From contig NZ_MKIN01000016.1 in the NCBI RefSeq assembly GCF_001938985.1, positions 60,029 through 124,028 on the forward strand: DNA of 64,000 bases, in the 5' to 3' direction. The translations under genes were made by a program, and so were the position numbers. The notes under the pieces are model-generated. The model was not told the origin of the DNA, made no database searches, and saw nothing but the letters and a program-made list of their open reading frames with translations. This DNA is from Gillisella taibaishanensis. Its GTDB lineage: Bacteria > Pseudomonadota > Alphaproteobacteria > Rhizobiales > Rhizobiaceae. Shown here piece after piece: positions 37,571 through 45,689 of the stretch (the stretch's first letter is position 1; every line of letters begins with the position of its first letter).

Positions 37571-37650
37571 GGTTCCGGCCTCCCAACCTGCCTGACGAGA
37601 TGTGGCCAGGACCGCCGCCTGATGGCGAGGGTCCTGGCCGCTTTCGAACC

Positions 37651-39009
37651 TTACTTCAGGCCATCCCAGGATTTCTGGATACCCTTGGCGACGTCTTCGG
37701 CGGATTTGCCGCCAGCATAGTCGACCATGGCGGTCCAGAAGGCACCCGCGCCGATTTTGCCGGGCATCAGGTCGGAGCCGTCGAAGCGGAAGGTGGTGGC
37801 ATCGAGCAGGATCTTGCCCTGCTTCTTCAGCGGAGCATTGGCATAGGTGTCCTGATTGGCCGACTTGAAGGCCGTCAGGAAGCCAGATTGCGCCATCCAG
37901 ACTTCATGCGCAATCGGGGTCTTGATGAAGTCGATAAAGGCGCGCGCGCCGGGCGAATCCTTGGTAATCATCGCCAGCGTGCCGGCACCTTCGACCGGAT
38001 TGCCAAGTTCAGGCTTGCTTGCATAGTTCGGCGTCGGGAAGAAATCGACATCCTGACCGACGACGGTACCCTGCGGGAAGAAGGACGGAATAAAGGAGGC
38101 CTGATGGTGCAGGTAGCACTTGGGCGGCGAGGTAAACAGGCCCTTCGGGCTATCGCGGAAATCGGTTGAGGCAACGCCGGCGGCACCACCATCGACGAAT
38201 TTCGGATTGCGCGAGAACCAACCGTATTCCTCGATGGCCTTTACCACCTTCGGATCGTCGAACTTGATCTCGTTCTTCACCCACTTGTCATAGACATCAG
38301 CGGGATAGAGCCGCAGCATCAAATCCTCGACCCAGTCGGTGGCCGGCCAACCGGTGGCGCCGCCGGAACCGAGACCGATGCACCACGGCACGCCGCCGTC
38401 GGCAGCGATCTTCTCCGTCAGCTTCTTCAGGTCTTCCATGGACTTCGGCACGTCATAGCCGGCATCCTCGAAATTCTCGGGCACGTACCAGATCAGCGAT
38501 TTCAGGTCGATCTTGTAGGGGAAGCCGTAGATCATCGGCTTGCCGTCCTTGCCCTTGTAGGTGGCGAGGTCAACCCAGGACTGGCCGGCAGAGAAATTGT
38601 CCTTCAGCCACTTGGAGTTATCTTCGCCAAGCGGCGTCAACGCGCCCTTGGCGGCGAGATCGGCGACCAGGCCAGGCTGCGCCAGAATAGCGACATTGGG
38701 AGGGCTGCCAGCCTGGGTATCGATAACGATCTGCTGCTCGTAATTCTCAGAAGAAGAGTATTTGACATCGGCACCGGTGGCCTGGCGGAAATATTCTAGC
38801 ACGCTTTCAAACAGCGTCTGGTCTTCGCCACGCCAGGGACCGAAAATCGTGATGGTCTGGCCCTTCAGTTGATGGGACTTGGAAAATTCCTCATAGCTCT
38901 TCCAGTTGAAACGGGCATCCTCGCCCGGCTTGAACTTCAAATCGGCAGCATTGGCGCCGCCCGCGAGCAAGCAAAGCGCTGCAATCCCCGTCAGCAGATG
39001 TTTTTTCAC
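37651..39009 (-). CDS. aglE: alpha-glucoside-binding periplasmic protein
   Basis: A 452-residue family-1 extracellular solute-binding protein. The start is GTG at 39009, with GGAGGG about 6 bases upstream, giving a signal peptide (KKHLLTGIAALCLLAGG, cleavage near ANAAD). The longer frame upstream overlaps the operator and is rejected. In S. meliloti AglE binds sucrose, maltose and trehalose. It heads aglEFGAK, divergent from aglR across a 363-base region with two matching palindromes. Confidence 0.93.
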   Translation of the reverse strand: MKKHLLTGIAALCLLAGGANAADLKFKPGEDARFNWKSYEEFSKSHQLKGQTITIFGPWRGEDQTLFESVLEYFRQATGADVKYSSSENYEQQIVIDTQAGSPPNVAILAQPGLVADLAAKGALTPLGEDNSKWLKDNFSAGQSWVDLATYKGKDGKPMIYGFPYKIDLKSLIWYVPENFEDAGYDVPKSMEDLKKLTEKIAADGGVPWCIGLGSGGATGWPATDWVEDLMLRLYPADVYDKWVKNEIKFDDPKVVKAIEEYGWFSRNPKFVDGGAAGVASTDFRDSPKGLFTSPPKCYLHHQASFIPSFFPQGTVVGQDVDFFPTPNYASKPELGNPVEGAGTLAMITKDSPGARAFIDFIKTPIAHEVWMAQSGFLTAFKSANQDTYANAPLKKQGKILLDATTFRFDGSDLMPGKIGAGAFWTAMVDYAGGKSAEDVAKGIQKSWDGLK

Positions 39010-39101
39010 GAAAATCCCTCCCTTTAATCCAGACCTGTTGTGGTGGCCGTTCCACGCCCTAAAAAGCTGAAACCATTCCGTTCGCGCTCTAAATCCAACT
39101 C

Positions 39102-39115
39102 CCAAAGCGCTTTGG
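39102..39115. promoter_or_regulatory. AglR operator, proximal to aglE
   Basis: Perfect 14-base palindrome CCAAAGCGCTTTGG, extended to an imperfect CCAAC...GTTGG pairing on both sides. The central CG step and AAAGCGCTTT core are typical of LacI-family operators. It lies about 92 bases upstream of the aglE start. Confidence 0.8.
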
Positions 39116-39272
39116 TTGGAAACAATCATCATTGTTCGCGCGAGAGTCAAGCGGATTAGTGGCTAATCTGCCCATCCTCCAGCTGGAAAAATGGAGCGCC
39201 AGTTAATTTGGGGAAGGGTTCGGCCTAAAAATCCATTTTCAGTTTGCAGCATTTGGTACGGCTGGTATTTTG

Positions 39273-39282
39273 AAAGCGCTTT
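39273..39282. promoter_or_regulatory. AglR operator, proximal to aglR
   Basis: AAAGCGCTTT (within GAAAGCGCTTTGGG), sharing the 10-base core of the site at 39102-39115. It is centred about 170 bases away and about 95 bases upstream of the aglR start. The pair could support looping or dual control. Confidence 0.75.
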
Positions 39283-39372
39283 GGGTGTGGGAGAACCCAG
39301 GCAAATCATAAAATTGACAGCATCACGCCACGTTCGGCATGAACGACGATGCTGGAGGGAGGACGTTTCCGC

Positions 39373-40398
39373 GTGAACCTGAAAGAATTGTCGCAGATGC
39401 TCGGTCTGTCGCAGACGACGATCAGCCGGGCATTGAACGGCTATCCGGAAGTCAATGAAGAGACCCGGCAGCGGGTGGCGAAGGCTGCTGCAGAGACCGG
39501 CTATCGGCCCAATCGGGCAGCACTTCGGCTGGCAACTGGCAAAGCCGGATCACTGGGGCTGGTCATGCCGATTTCCCCTGATCTCAGCGCCGACATCCAT
39601 TTTGCCGAGTTCCAAAGCGGTTTGGCGGAAGCCTGTCTGGAGCATGAATTTCATTTCGTTATCATTCCAGCCCATCCCGCCGCCGAGCAGCAGGCTATCA
39701 GAGGCCTCGTCGGCAGCGGCGCCGTCGATGCCTTCTATCTCGCTTATCTCCGGGCCAACGATCCGCGCATTGCCATGGCAAAGTCGCTCTCCGTGCCGTT
39801 CATCGTGCACGGCCGGTCGCAGGGCATTGCCGAAGACTATCCCTATCTCGATATCGACAACGAGCAGGCCTTCCATCAGGCAACGGAATTGCTGATCGGG
39901 CTTGGCCATCGCCATTTCGCGCTGTTAAACGGGCCGGAAGAGCTGGATTTTGCGCTGCGCCGCCGGATCGGCGCGCAAAAGGCGCTGATGGCTGCGCAGC
40001 TAGAACTGCCACCTGCCGCGATCAGTCACACCCAGATGACAGACCAATGGGGCTACCGGAAAATGAGCGCCCTGCTGCAGGGACCGGTTCGACCGACAGC
40101 GGTGCTGTGCGCCAGTACCGTGCTGGCGCTCGGTGCAGTGCGGGCGATCAATGACGCTGGGCTGACGGTCGGGCAGGATATTTCCCTGGTTGCCCACGAC
40201 GACGACCTGCCGCTCCTGAAGCCCGAGCATTTTCGGGTGCCACTGACCACGACACGGTCATCGCTTCGCGACGCCGGACGGCGCGTGGCGCAACGGCTGA
40301 TCGCCGATATCGACACGCCACCGCAAGGCCCGCCGCTCCAGGAGCTCTGGCAGGCGGAACTGGTGATCCGGGCCTCCACCGGCCCGGCGCCCTCATGA
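39373..40398 (+). CDS. aglR: LacI-family repressor of the agl operon
   Basis: A 341-residue LacI/GalR regulator. The HTH at the N-terminus (NLKELSQMLGLSQTTISRALNGYPEVN) is followed by the hinge helix (YRPNRAALRLATGKAGSLGL) and a periplasmic-binding-like effector domain. The start is set at GTG 39373, with GGAGGGAGG about 10 bases upstream; the frame opening at 39349 runs through that site. Divergent position and matching palindromes identify the aglE operon as target. Confidence 0.9.
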   Translation: MNLKELSQMLGLSQTTISRALNGYPEVNEETRQRVAKAAAETGYRPNRAALRLATGKAGSLGLVMPISPDLSADIHFAEFQSGLAEACLEHEFHFVIIPAHPAAEQQAIRGLVGSGAVDAFYLAYLRANDPRIAMAKSLSVPFIVHGRSQGIAEDYPYLDIDNEQAFHQATELLIGLGHRHFALLNGPEELDFALRRRIGAQKALMAAQLELPPAAISHTQMTDQWGYRKMSALLQGPVRPTAVLCASTVLALGAVRAINDAGLTVGQDISLVAHDDDLPLLKPEHFRVPLTTTRSSLRDAGRRVAQRLIADIDTPPQGPPLQELWQAELVIRASTGPAPS

Positions 40399-40419
40399 TT
40401 TAGCAGTTTCCGATTGGCA

Positions 40420-40506
40420 AGACCGGTTCCCACTTTTCCTGGAAATGTTTGCTTCCACGCATTTCCGGACGGAAAACCGGTTCCCACTTTTCCTGAAAAT
40501 GCTTTT
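40420..40506. repeat. tandem dispersed repeat downstream of folD
   Basis: Two adjacent copies of a palindromic repeat: a partial one at 40420-40449 and a full one at 40451-40506. Both contain ACCGGTTCCCACTTTTCCTG. The full copy runs into the folD stop codon and is inverted relative to the copy upstream of folD at 41431-41484. Confidence 0.75.
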
Positions 40507-41404
40507 AGAACGTCGGCGCTTCTTTGTCCGCGCTGCGGTAGGCGGCGATGACGGTGTTGGCCATCAGCATGGCGATGGTCATCGGGCCGACACCACCGGG
40601 TACGGGACTGATGGCACCGGCCTTGGCCTGGCACTCGCCAAAGGCGACATCGCCGACCAGCTTGGTCTTGCCCTCACCCTTTTCCGGGGCATCGACTCGG
40701 TTAATGCCGACATCGATCACGGTGGCGCCATCCTTTACCCAATCGGCCTTGACCATTTCCGCACGGCCAACGGCGGCAACGAGAATATCCGCCTGCCGAG
40801 CGAGGCCCGGAAGGTCTCGGCTGCGGGAGTGCGCCATTGTTACGGTCGCATTGGCATTGAGCAGCAATTGCCCCATCGGCTTGCCGAACAGGTTGGAGCG
40901 GCCAATCACCAGCGCGTTCAGCCCGGAAAGGTCACCGCCGTGGATCTGGCGCACCAGCAGCATGGCCCCTGCCGGCGTACAGGAAATCAGGCCGGTCTTG
41001 AGATCGCCAGTCGCCAGCTTGCCGGCATTGACGATGTGCAGCCCGTCTACATCCTTTTCCGGCAGGATCGACTGGATTACAGCCTCACTGTCGAAATGCT
41101 TGGGCAGCGGCAATTGCACGAGGATGCCGTGAATGGCCGGATCGGCGTTCAGGCTTGCCACGAGATCGAGAAGCTGCTGCTGGGTCGTCTCCAGCGGCAG
41201 GGTATGCTGAACGGAATTAAAGCCACACTGCTTGGCCATCCGGCCCTTGGAGCCGACATAGGCGTGGCTGGCCGGATCATCACCGACGATCACCACGGCA
41301 AGACCGACCTTCTGGCCGACCGCCTGCTCGAAAGCCTCGGAACTATTTTTGACAGCCTCGATAACCGATGCCGCTACCTGTTTCCCGTCAATCACCGTCG
41401 CCAC
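40505..41404 (-). CDS. folD: bifunctional methylenetetrahydrofolate dehydrogenase/cyclohydrolase
   Basis: A 299-residue enzyme interconverting methylene-, methenyl- and 10-formyl-tetrahydrofolate. The catalytic region [17 protein letters not shown] contains the active Lys. The substrate loop [12 protein letters not shown] and the NADP-site [15 protein letters not shown] are present. The start is GTG at 41404 with AGAGGAA upstream. It stands alone, bounded on both sides by copies of the same dispersed repeat. Confidence 0.96.
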   Translation of the reverse strand: MATVIDGKQVAASVIEAVKNSSEAFEQAVGQKVGLAVVIVGDDPASHAYVGSKGRMAKQCGFNSVQHTLPLETTQQQLLDLVASLNADPAIHGILVQLPLPKHFDSEAVIQSILPEKDVDGLHIVNAGKLATGDLKTGLISCTPAGAMLLVRQIHGGDLSGLNALVIGRSNLFGKPMGQLLLNANATVTMAHSRSRDLPGLARQADILVAAVGRAEMVKADWVKDGATVIDVGINRVDAPEKGEGKTKLVGDVAFGECQAKAGAISPVPGGVGPMTIAMLMANTVIAAYRSADKEAPTF

Positions 41405-41430
41405 GCGTGGTTCCTCTCGTCGAAAAGGCT

Positions 41431-41484
41431 AGAGCATTTCCAGGAAAAGTGTGAAACGGTTTTCCGTCCGGAAATGCGTTAAAA
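41431..41484. repeat. dispersed palindromic repeat upstream of folD
   Basis: Imperfect hairpin GAGCATTTCC...GGAAATGCG around the core AGGAAAAGTGTGAAACGG. It matches the repeat at 40451-40506 in inverted orientation with roughly nine differences over 55 bases by eye. Confidence 0.75.
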
Positions 41485-41591
41485 CAGATCAGAGCACTGC
41501 AGTGCCCTGATCACCCGCTGAAGACGGGCTTATGACCAAGGTAGCTAACATCGCGGTGGGCGCTGTCAAAGGCAAAAGCTGCGGTAAGCCT

Positions 41592-41641
41592 GAAAAAATG
41601 CAGACAGCCCGCATGGCTCGGGACGAACCATGCGGGCTGTC
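41592..41641 (-). terminator. terminator of the glycosyltransferase gene
   Basis: Perfect 14-base stem GACAGCCCGCATGG / CCATGCGGGCTGTC with an 11-base loop. On the minus strand it is followed by TGCATTTTTTC. It lies 31 bases past the stop codon. Confidence 0.88.
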
Positions 41642-41672
41642 GAAACTTTTATTGTCGGCTCCCGGACAAATG

Positions 41673-42611
41673 TCAGGAGCGCGCAGACGCCCGTTCACGG
41701 CGCGCTTCCATCTTGAAGCGCAGCACATGCATCAGGAAGACCGGAATACCGATAAGGTACCGGCGCCAGAGGCGGCTCGGCTCGCGGGTCAACCGATAGA
41801 GCCATTCGCAGCGGATCTTGCGCATCCACAGCGGCGCGCGCGGCATGGTGCCGGAGACAAAATCGAACAGCGCGCCCACGCCGAACACCACCCGCGCATG
41901 CTGCGGCTTGATGTGCTGCGCGATCCATTTTTCCTGCAGTGGCGTGCCCATACCCACAAGCAGGACGTCGATTTTGGCGTCCTCCAGCCGCTCGAGAATA
42001 ATCGGCAGTTCCTCACTGTCGAAGAAGCCATCGGCAACCGGCACGAATTCATGCCAGGGGGCATGCTTGCGAAACCGGGCGATAGCGCCGGCCAGCACGC
42101 CGGGCTTGGCACCGAGCAGGCCAATCCGGCGCGGCTCTTCCATATAGGTAAACAGGGCCGGCACGAAATCGGTACCGTTCAGATTGGCGGCAAAGGGCTG
42201 GCCATCGATGATGCTGGCGGCAAGATCCATGCCGATGCCATCGGGCAGCACGATATGGTTCTTGAGGACCTCGCGGTAAGCGGCGTCCTTCATCATGATA
42301 TTGATATTATTGGCATTGAGGAAAGACACCTGCGCGTGGGCGCCGGGCGTGGCCGCGTATTGGGCGATCAGGCTCAGTCCAGAGACCCAGGAGAGATCAA
42401 AGATCGGCATGCCAAACAGGATCTTCTTCGGCGCAATCTCTTCGGCAGTGGAAATCAGGTTCATCGGGTGGAACTCATCATCATGATGGAGGCGGCCGCT
42501 GCGCAACCAGTCCCCGGCCAGATCCTGGCGCACCCGGTGGATAAGGCGTGCCGTACTGATCTGCTCATCAGCATCGGCAACGGGAGCTTTGCGCGTAGAA
42601 AGAGTATTCAT
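41673..42611 (-). CDS. WecG/TagA/CpsF-family glycosyltransferase (GT26)
   Basis: A 312-residue protein with the GT26 core: SFLNANNINIMMKD, the LPDGIGMDLAA motif, NGTDFVPALF, GLLGAKPGV, LLVGMGTPLQEKWIAQH and C-terminal basic FGVGALFDFVSGTMPRAPLWMRK...EWLYRL. These enzymes add ManNAc(A)-like sugars to lipid-linked acceptors at the inner membrane for surface polysaccharide. The ATG at 42611 is chosen because the 88 upstream codons are Ser/Arg-rich with no protein-like pattern. It is a stand-alone gene with no other polysaccharide gene in the window. Confidence 0.87.
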   Translation of the reverse strand: MNTLSTRKAPVADADEQISTARLIHRVRQDLAGDWLRSGRLHHDDEFHPMNLISTAEEIAPKKILFGMPIFDLSWVSGLSLIAQYAATPGAHAQVSFLNANNINIMMKDAAYREVLKNHIVLPDGIGMDLAASIIDGQPFAANLNGTDFVPALFTYMEEPRRIGLLGAKPGVLAGAIARFRKHAPWHEFVPVADGFFDSEELPIILERLEDAKIDVLLVGMGTPLQEKWIAQHIKPQHARVVFGVGALFDFVSGTMPRAPLWMRKIRCEWLYRLTREPSRLWRRYLIGIPVFLMHVLRFKMEARRERASARS

Positions 42612-42774
42612 AAACGAGACGAGCCAGATTGAAACCGTGTCCAGGCTAGCAGACAGGCATAAAATCCGGCTTAAACAGCCCGGTAGAAATAGGAGCTTTT
42701 CGTTTATACTTCGTTTACTGCAATCTTGTGGCGACCGGCCCGGTCCATCGGACCGGCTGCATGATGTATAAGGC

Positions 42775-43305
42775 TTACTCAGCAGGTGCTGCGGATTCCG
42801 GCGGCTTCTGTCCTTCGACGATCTTGACCGCCGGCAGCAGCTTCGGCTTACCGCCGCCGCCCTCGCGGATATCATCCTTGCCGAGGAAATCGAGCTGCTC
42901 GATCAGCACGTCATTGATGACATCGGTGCCCAGCCGCTTGTTGATGCCGGTCTTGATCGCCTGCTTGAAGCCCTCGACATCAAGTTTGGTCGATTTCGAC
43001 AGGTCGACCATCCGATTGCCCACCAGCAGCGTGAACAGTTCGTCCGTGGTCAGCGCCGTCATCGGCATCTGCAACCCCTCGGCCTTCTGCTTGTCGACCA
43101 TGAAAGAGAAGCGACCGATGAAATAGCCCTTCACCGCGCCATTATCGAGGAACGGCACGGTGATGGATTCGCCTCGCACCACTTCTGTCGGCGGCGCCTT
43201 GGATTCTTCCACCGGTGGCGGCGCAGTGGCCAGTTTCACGGAGAAATAAACCGCCACCAGAGCGACGATGCAGGCCCAGACGCCGGCTAGAACAATCTTG
43301 ACCAT
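42775..43305 (-). CDS. FliL-like single-pass membrane protein at the end of the flagellar block
   Basis: A 176-residue protein with one N-terminal membrane helix (~3-24), a proline-rich spacer and a periplasmic domain. Its end (EGFKQAIKTGINKRLGTDVINDVLIEQLDFLGKDD) resembles the C-terminal part of FliL, which stabilises stators. Its ATG overlaps the stop of the preceding gene (TGATG), so translation is coupled. The usual rhizobial fliL lies in another flagellar operon not in this window, so this would be a second, diverged FliL-type protein. Family membership is an inference from topology and pattern only. Confidence 0.55.
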   Translation of the reverse strand: MVKIVLAGVWACIVALVAVYFSVKLATAPPPVEESKAPPTEVVRGESITVPFLDNGAVKGYFIGRFSFMVDKQKAEGLQMPMTALTTDELFTLLVGNRMVDLSKSTKLDVEGFKQAIKTGINKRLGTDVINDVLIEQLDFLGKDDIREGGGGKPKLLPAVKIVEGQKPPESAAPAE

Positions 43306-43670
43306 CAATTTTCTCTATAGAGAAACTGTTCCTGGGAGTAAGTGCCATCGCCATCGGCTTCCTGCACCGCGGTACGCAAAATATCGGCAACAGCTTTCAC
43401 CGCCTCCAGATGAGCCTCGACCCGTCTTGCGTTCAGGGCCAGCTTCTTCTTCAGGCCATGCATCTGCTCGACATAATTGACGGCCACTTCCTTGGGGTCG
43501 GTATCGCGAAACAGCATGGTCAGTTCATAGAGGCAGCGGCTCTTGTGTGCGTTCGAAACCTTCAGGTCGAATTCCGGATCCTTGCCGATCCGTTGGTTTT
43601 CATTGTCAACGATCATTTCGAGGCGGCCAAGAACGGTCTTGATCCGGTAGTCCTGGGTCACGTGTTCCAT
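43305..43670 (-). CDS. FlgN-like helical flagellar protein (candidate chaperone)
   Basis: A 121-residue, almost entirely helical, charged protein without signal peptide (VLGRLEMIVDNENQRIG, EQMHGLKKKLALNARRVEAHLEAVKAV). Size and helix pattern fit FlgN, the cytosolic chaperone of the hook-filament junction proteins FlgK and FlgL. Both are encoded in this block, and no other flgN is seen. The ATG at 43670 is chosen, since upstream codons in the open frame are Arg/Ala-rich. Coupled to the next gene by overlap. The FlgN call is a hypothesis. Confidence 0.5.
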   Translation of the reverse strand: MEHVTQDYRIKTVLGRLEMIVDNENQRIGKDPEFDLKVSNAHKSRCLYELTMLFRDTDPKEVAVNYVEQMHGLKKKLALNARRVEAHLEAVKAVADILRTAVQEADGDGTYSQEQFLYREN

Positions 43671-43838
43671 GAAAACTTTGTTCCTTGAATTCCGACGCGC
43701 ATTCCCCCGCGCTGCGGCACGGGGGCTTGCCGTCATTTCTTATAGGTTAAGCCTTGACCAGCTTTCGCCGGGTCAGACGATGGTGTCGCTACCGGATACC
43801 CACCCGCCTGTCGCAAGGTCGGGGTCTCCGGAAAAATC

Positions 43839-44450
43839 TCAGACGGTGGCTGAAGTCGTGTTGGAATAAGGCGCGGCAACGTCGTCCTTGTTCTGCGCCG
43901 ACTCCGACAAGCCGAGCGTCTTGCGCTCGATCTCGTCGAGCCGCATCTGCGCCATGTTCTTCTGGGCCGGATCGGTGGTCAGGTTCTGAACCCCATGGCC
44001 GCGTAGCTTTGCCAGTTCGTCGGCATACATCTGCTTCGCTATGCCGACGCCACCGCGCTCGGAGATCGTGTTGCCGATCTGCTCGGCCATCATGCTTTTC
44101 CAGATCTCGCCGGCATTGCCCTTGCCGTAAACAGCTTCGCTATCCTTGGGCAGCATGTTGGAAATGAAGTTCTGCAGCACGATACCTTCGTACTGCCGAT
44201 AGGGCTTCGGGATATCGCTTGCCTTGATCGAATTGGTGGCGCGATTGGCAAGGCCTGCCTTGGTGGCGGCGCCATCGTTGAGTGCGTTCATCGCCACTTC
44301 AAAGCCAGCACTTTTTTCATTCAGGCTGGCCGCCTGGACGCTCGCCCGCGCCGACTGCAGCCTTTGCTGAGCCTCAGCCATGGCGGACGGTTCAGCCGCC
44401 CGTACCACGTCCATAACAAGATCGCTCGGAGGAGAAATAGCCACGGTCAT
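43839..44450 (-). CDS. rod-binding protein, FlgJ N-terminal/CheL type
   Basis: A 203-residue protein with the Rod-binding domain (KPYRQYEGIVLQNFISNMLPKDSEAVYGKGNAGEIWKSMMAEQIGNTISERGGVGIAKQMY), equivalent to the N-terminal half of enterobacterial FlgJ and to Caulobacter CheL. It lacks the C-terminal muramidase half; a separate lytic transglycosylase is encoded at 54684. It would cap and scaffold the growing rod in the periplasm. The ATG at 44450 has GGAGGAGAAA-like purines upstream in the leader. Sits between the FliJ-like and FlgN-like genes. Confidence 0.85.
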   Translation of the reverse strand: MTVAISPPSDLVMDVVRAAEPSAMAEAQQRLQSARASVQAASLNEKSAGFEVAMNALNDGAATKAGLANRATNSIKASDIPKPYRQYEGIVLQNFISNMLPKDSEAVYGKGNAGEIWKSMMAEQIGNTISERGGVGIAKQMYADELAKLRGHGVQNLTTDPAQKNMAQMRLDEIERKTLGLSESAQNKDDVAAPYSNTTSATV

Positions 44451-44478
44451 CGTTCCCTGAAAATCAATACGAGAACGA

Positions 44479-44892
44479 CTATCCCTTGTGAAGCTTGCTG
44501 GAGGCTGGTGTGGCAAGTGTGAGATCGATCAGATCCTGAAGCGCCTGGTCTTCGGCCTCGCGATCCTCCGCATCCCGCGCTTCGTACATCTTGTCTTCCA
44601 GCCGCTCCGCCTTGGTGCGCTGGCGCAGAACCTTGTTTTCCTGAACGCGCTGCACGTCGGCCATGCGCCGGTCGTCGCTGGACAGGCGGGCGAAGCGTTC
44701 GGCATAGGATTGGGCAAACAGCCGGTGCACCGGATCCATCGAGCCAAGCGCTTCGATCGTGCGATCGAGGCCGGCGGAAATTTCCGCGCGCTGGCGGGCA
44801 GTTTCGACCAGATCGAATTCGGCGATCTTCTCCAGATGCCGCTGGACATTGACCAGCCGCTTCAGCTTCTTGGATTTCTTATCGGGTCCCAT
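44479..44892 (-). CDS. FliJ-like coiled-coil flagellar protein
   Basis: A 137-residue basic, heptad-rich protein (LKRLVNVQRHLEKIAEFDLVETARQRAEI, then QRVQENKVLRQRTKAERLEDKMYEARDAEDREAED). The pattern of two long antiparallel helices with a basic start fits FliJ, the stalk-like component of the export ATPase complex. Rhizobial genomes usually annotate this gene as hypothetical. It lies 44 bases after fliR and 28 before the FlgJ/CheL start. FliJ identity is inferred. Confidence 0.6.
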   Translation of the reverse strand: MGPDKKSKKLKRLVNVQRHLEKIAEFDLVETARQRAEISAGLDRTIEALGSMDPVHRLFAQSYAERFARLSSDDRRMADVQRVQENKVLRQRTKAERLEDKMYEARDAEDREAEDQALQDLIDLTLATPASSKLHKG

Positions 44893-44936
44893 GGCGCGGC
44901 CTCATCGATCGTGCAGGAAACATCGCTCATTCCCCG

Positions 44937-45689
44937 TCAGCGGCCGAGAAAGATCGGCATGAAGGCATCGGCGAACTGGCGCATCATCACCCCGATCGAC
45001 CAATAGACGAGCAACAGCCCGCCGGTGATCAGATAGGGGGTCGAAATATAATAGACCGGGATCTGCGGTGCGAGTTTGTTGACCAGGCCAACGCCGACGT
45101 TGAACATCAGGCCGTAGATGATGAAAGGGCTCGAGAGCCGCAGCATTAGCATGTAGGTACGCGAGGCCGTATCCGTCAGCGTGATCAGCATCTTCTGCGT
45201 ATCCGGCACGCCACCCATCGGCATGACCGTATAGCTATCGATCAAGGCGCGGAACACGATGTGATGAAAATCCATCATGAACAACATCATCAGCCCACAG
45301 AAGCTGATCATGTTGGTCATCTGGTTTTCGGGGCTGTCTTCCAGCACGTCGGGCATGGTCGTGCCGTTGAAGCCGATCATCATGGTGAGAATCGAGCCGG
45401 CAAATTGCAGGCCGAGCGTGAAGATCCTGGTAATCATGCCAAAGACAACGCCGATCAGCGTTTCCGTGGCGATCAGCGCGACGAACATGGAGCCGCCGCC
45501 GCTGACCTTTGGATAGACCGTGTCCCACAGCAGCGGCGTGCAGGCCATCGACACGGCAACCGCCACCAGCAGGCGCACCTGGGTCGGCACGCGCGACGCG
45601 GCAAAGCCCGGCATGGTCATGAAGCAGGCACCGATGCGGCAGAACACTAGAAACAGTGCCAGCACCGATCCCTGCGGGTCGCTCATCAT
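44937..45689 (-). CDS. fliR: flagellar export gate protein FliR
   Basis: A 250-residue inner-membrane protein with about six helices, part of the FliPQR export gate. Recognised by [35 protein letters not shown] and the C-terminal [26 protein letters not shown]. It overlaps the flhA stop by four bases (ATGA), indicating translational coupling. Confidence 0.95.
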   Translation of the reverse strand: MMSDPQGSVLALFLVFCRIGACFMTMPGFAASRVPTQVRLLVAVAVSMACTPLLWDTVYPKVSGGGSMFVALIATETLIGVVFGMITRIFTLGLQFAGSILTMMIGFNGTTMPDVLEDSPENQMTNMISFCGLMMLFMMDFHHIVFRALIDSYTVMPMGGVPDTQKMLITLTDTASRTYMLMLRLSSPFIIYGLMFNVGVGLVNKLAPQIPVYYISTPYLITGGLLLVYWSIGVMMRQFADAFMPIFLGR

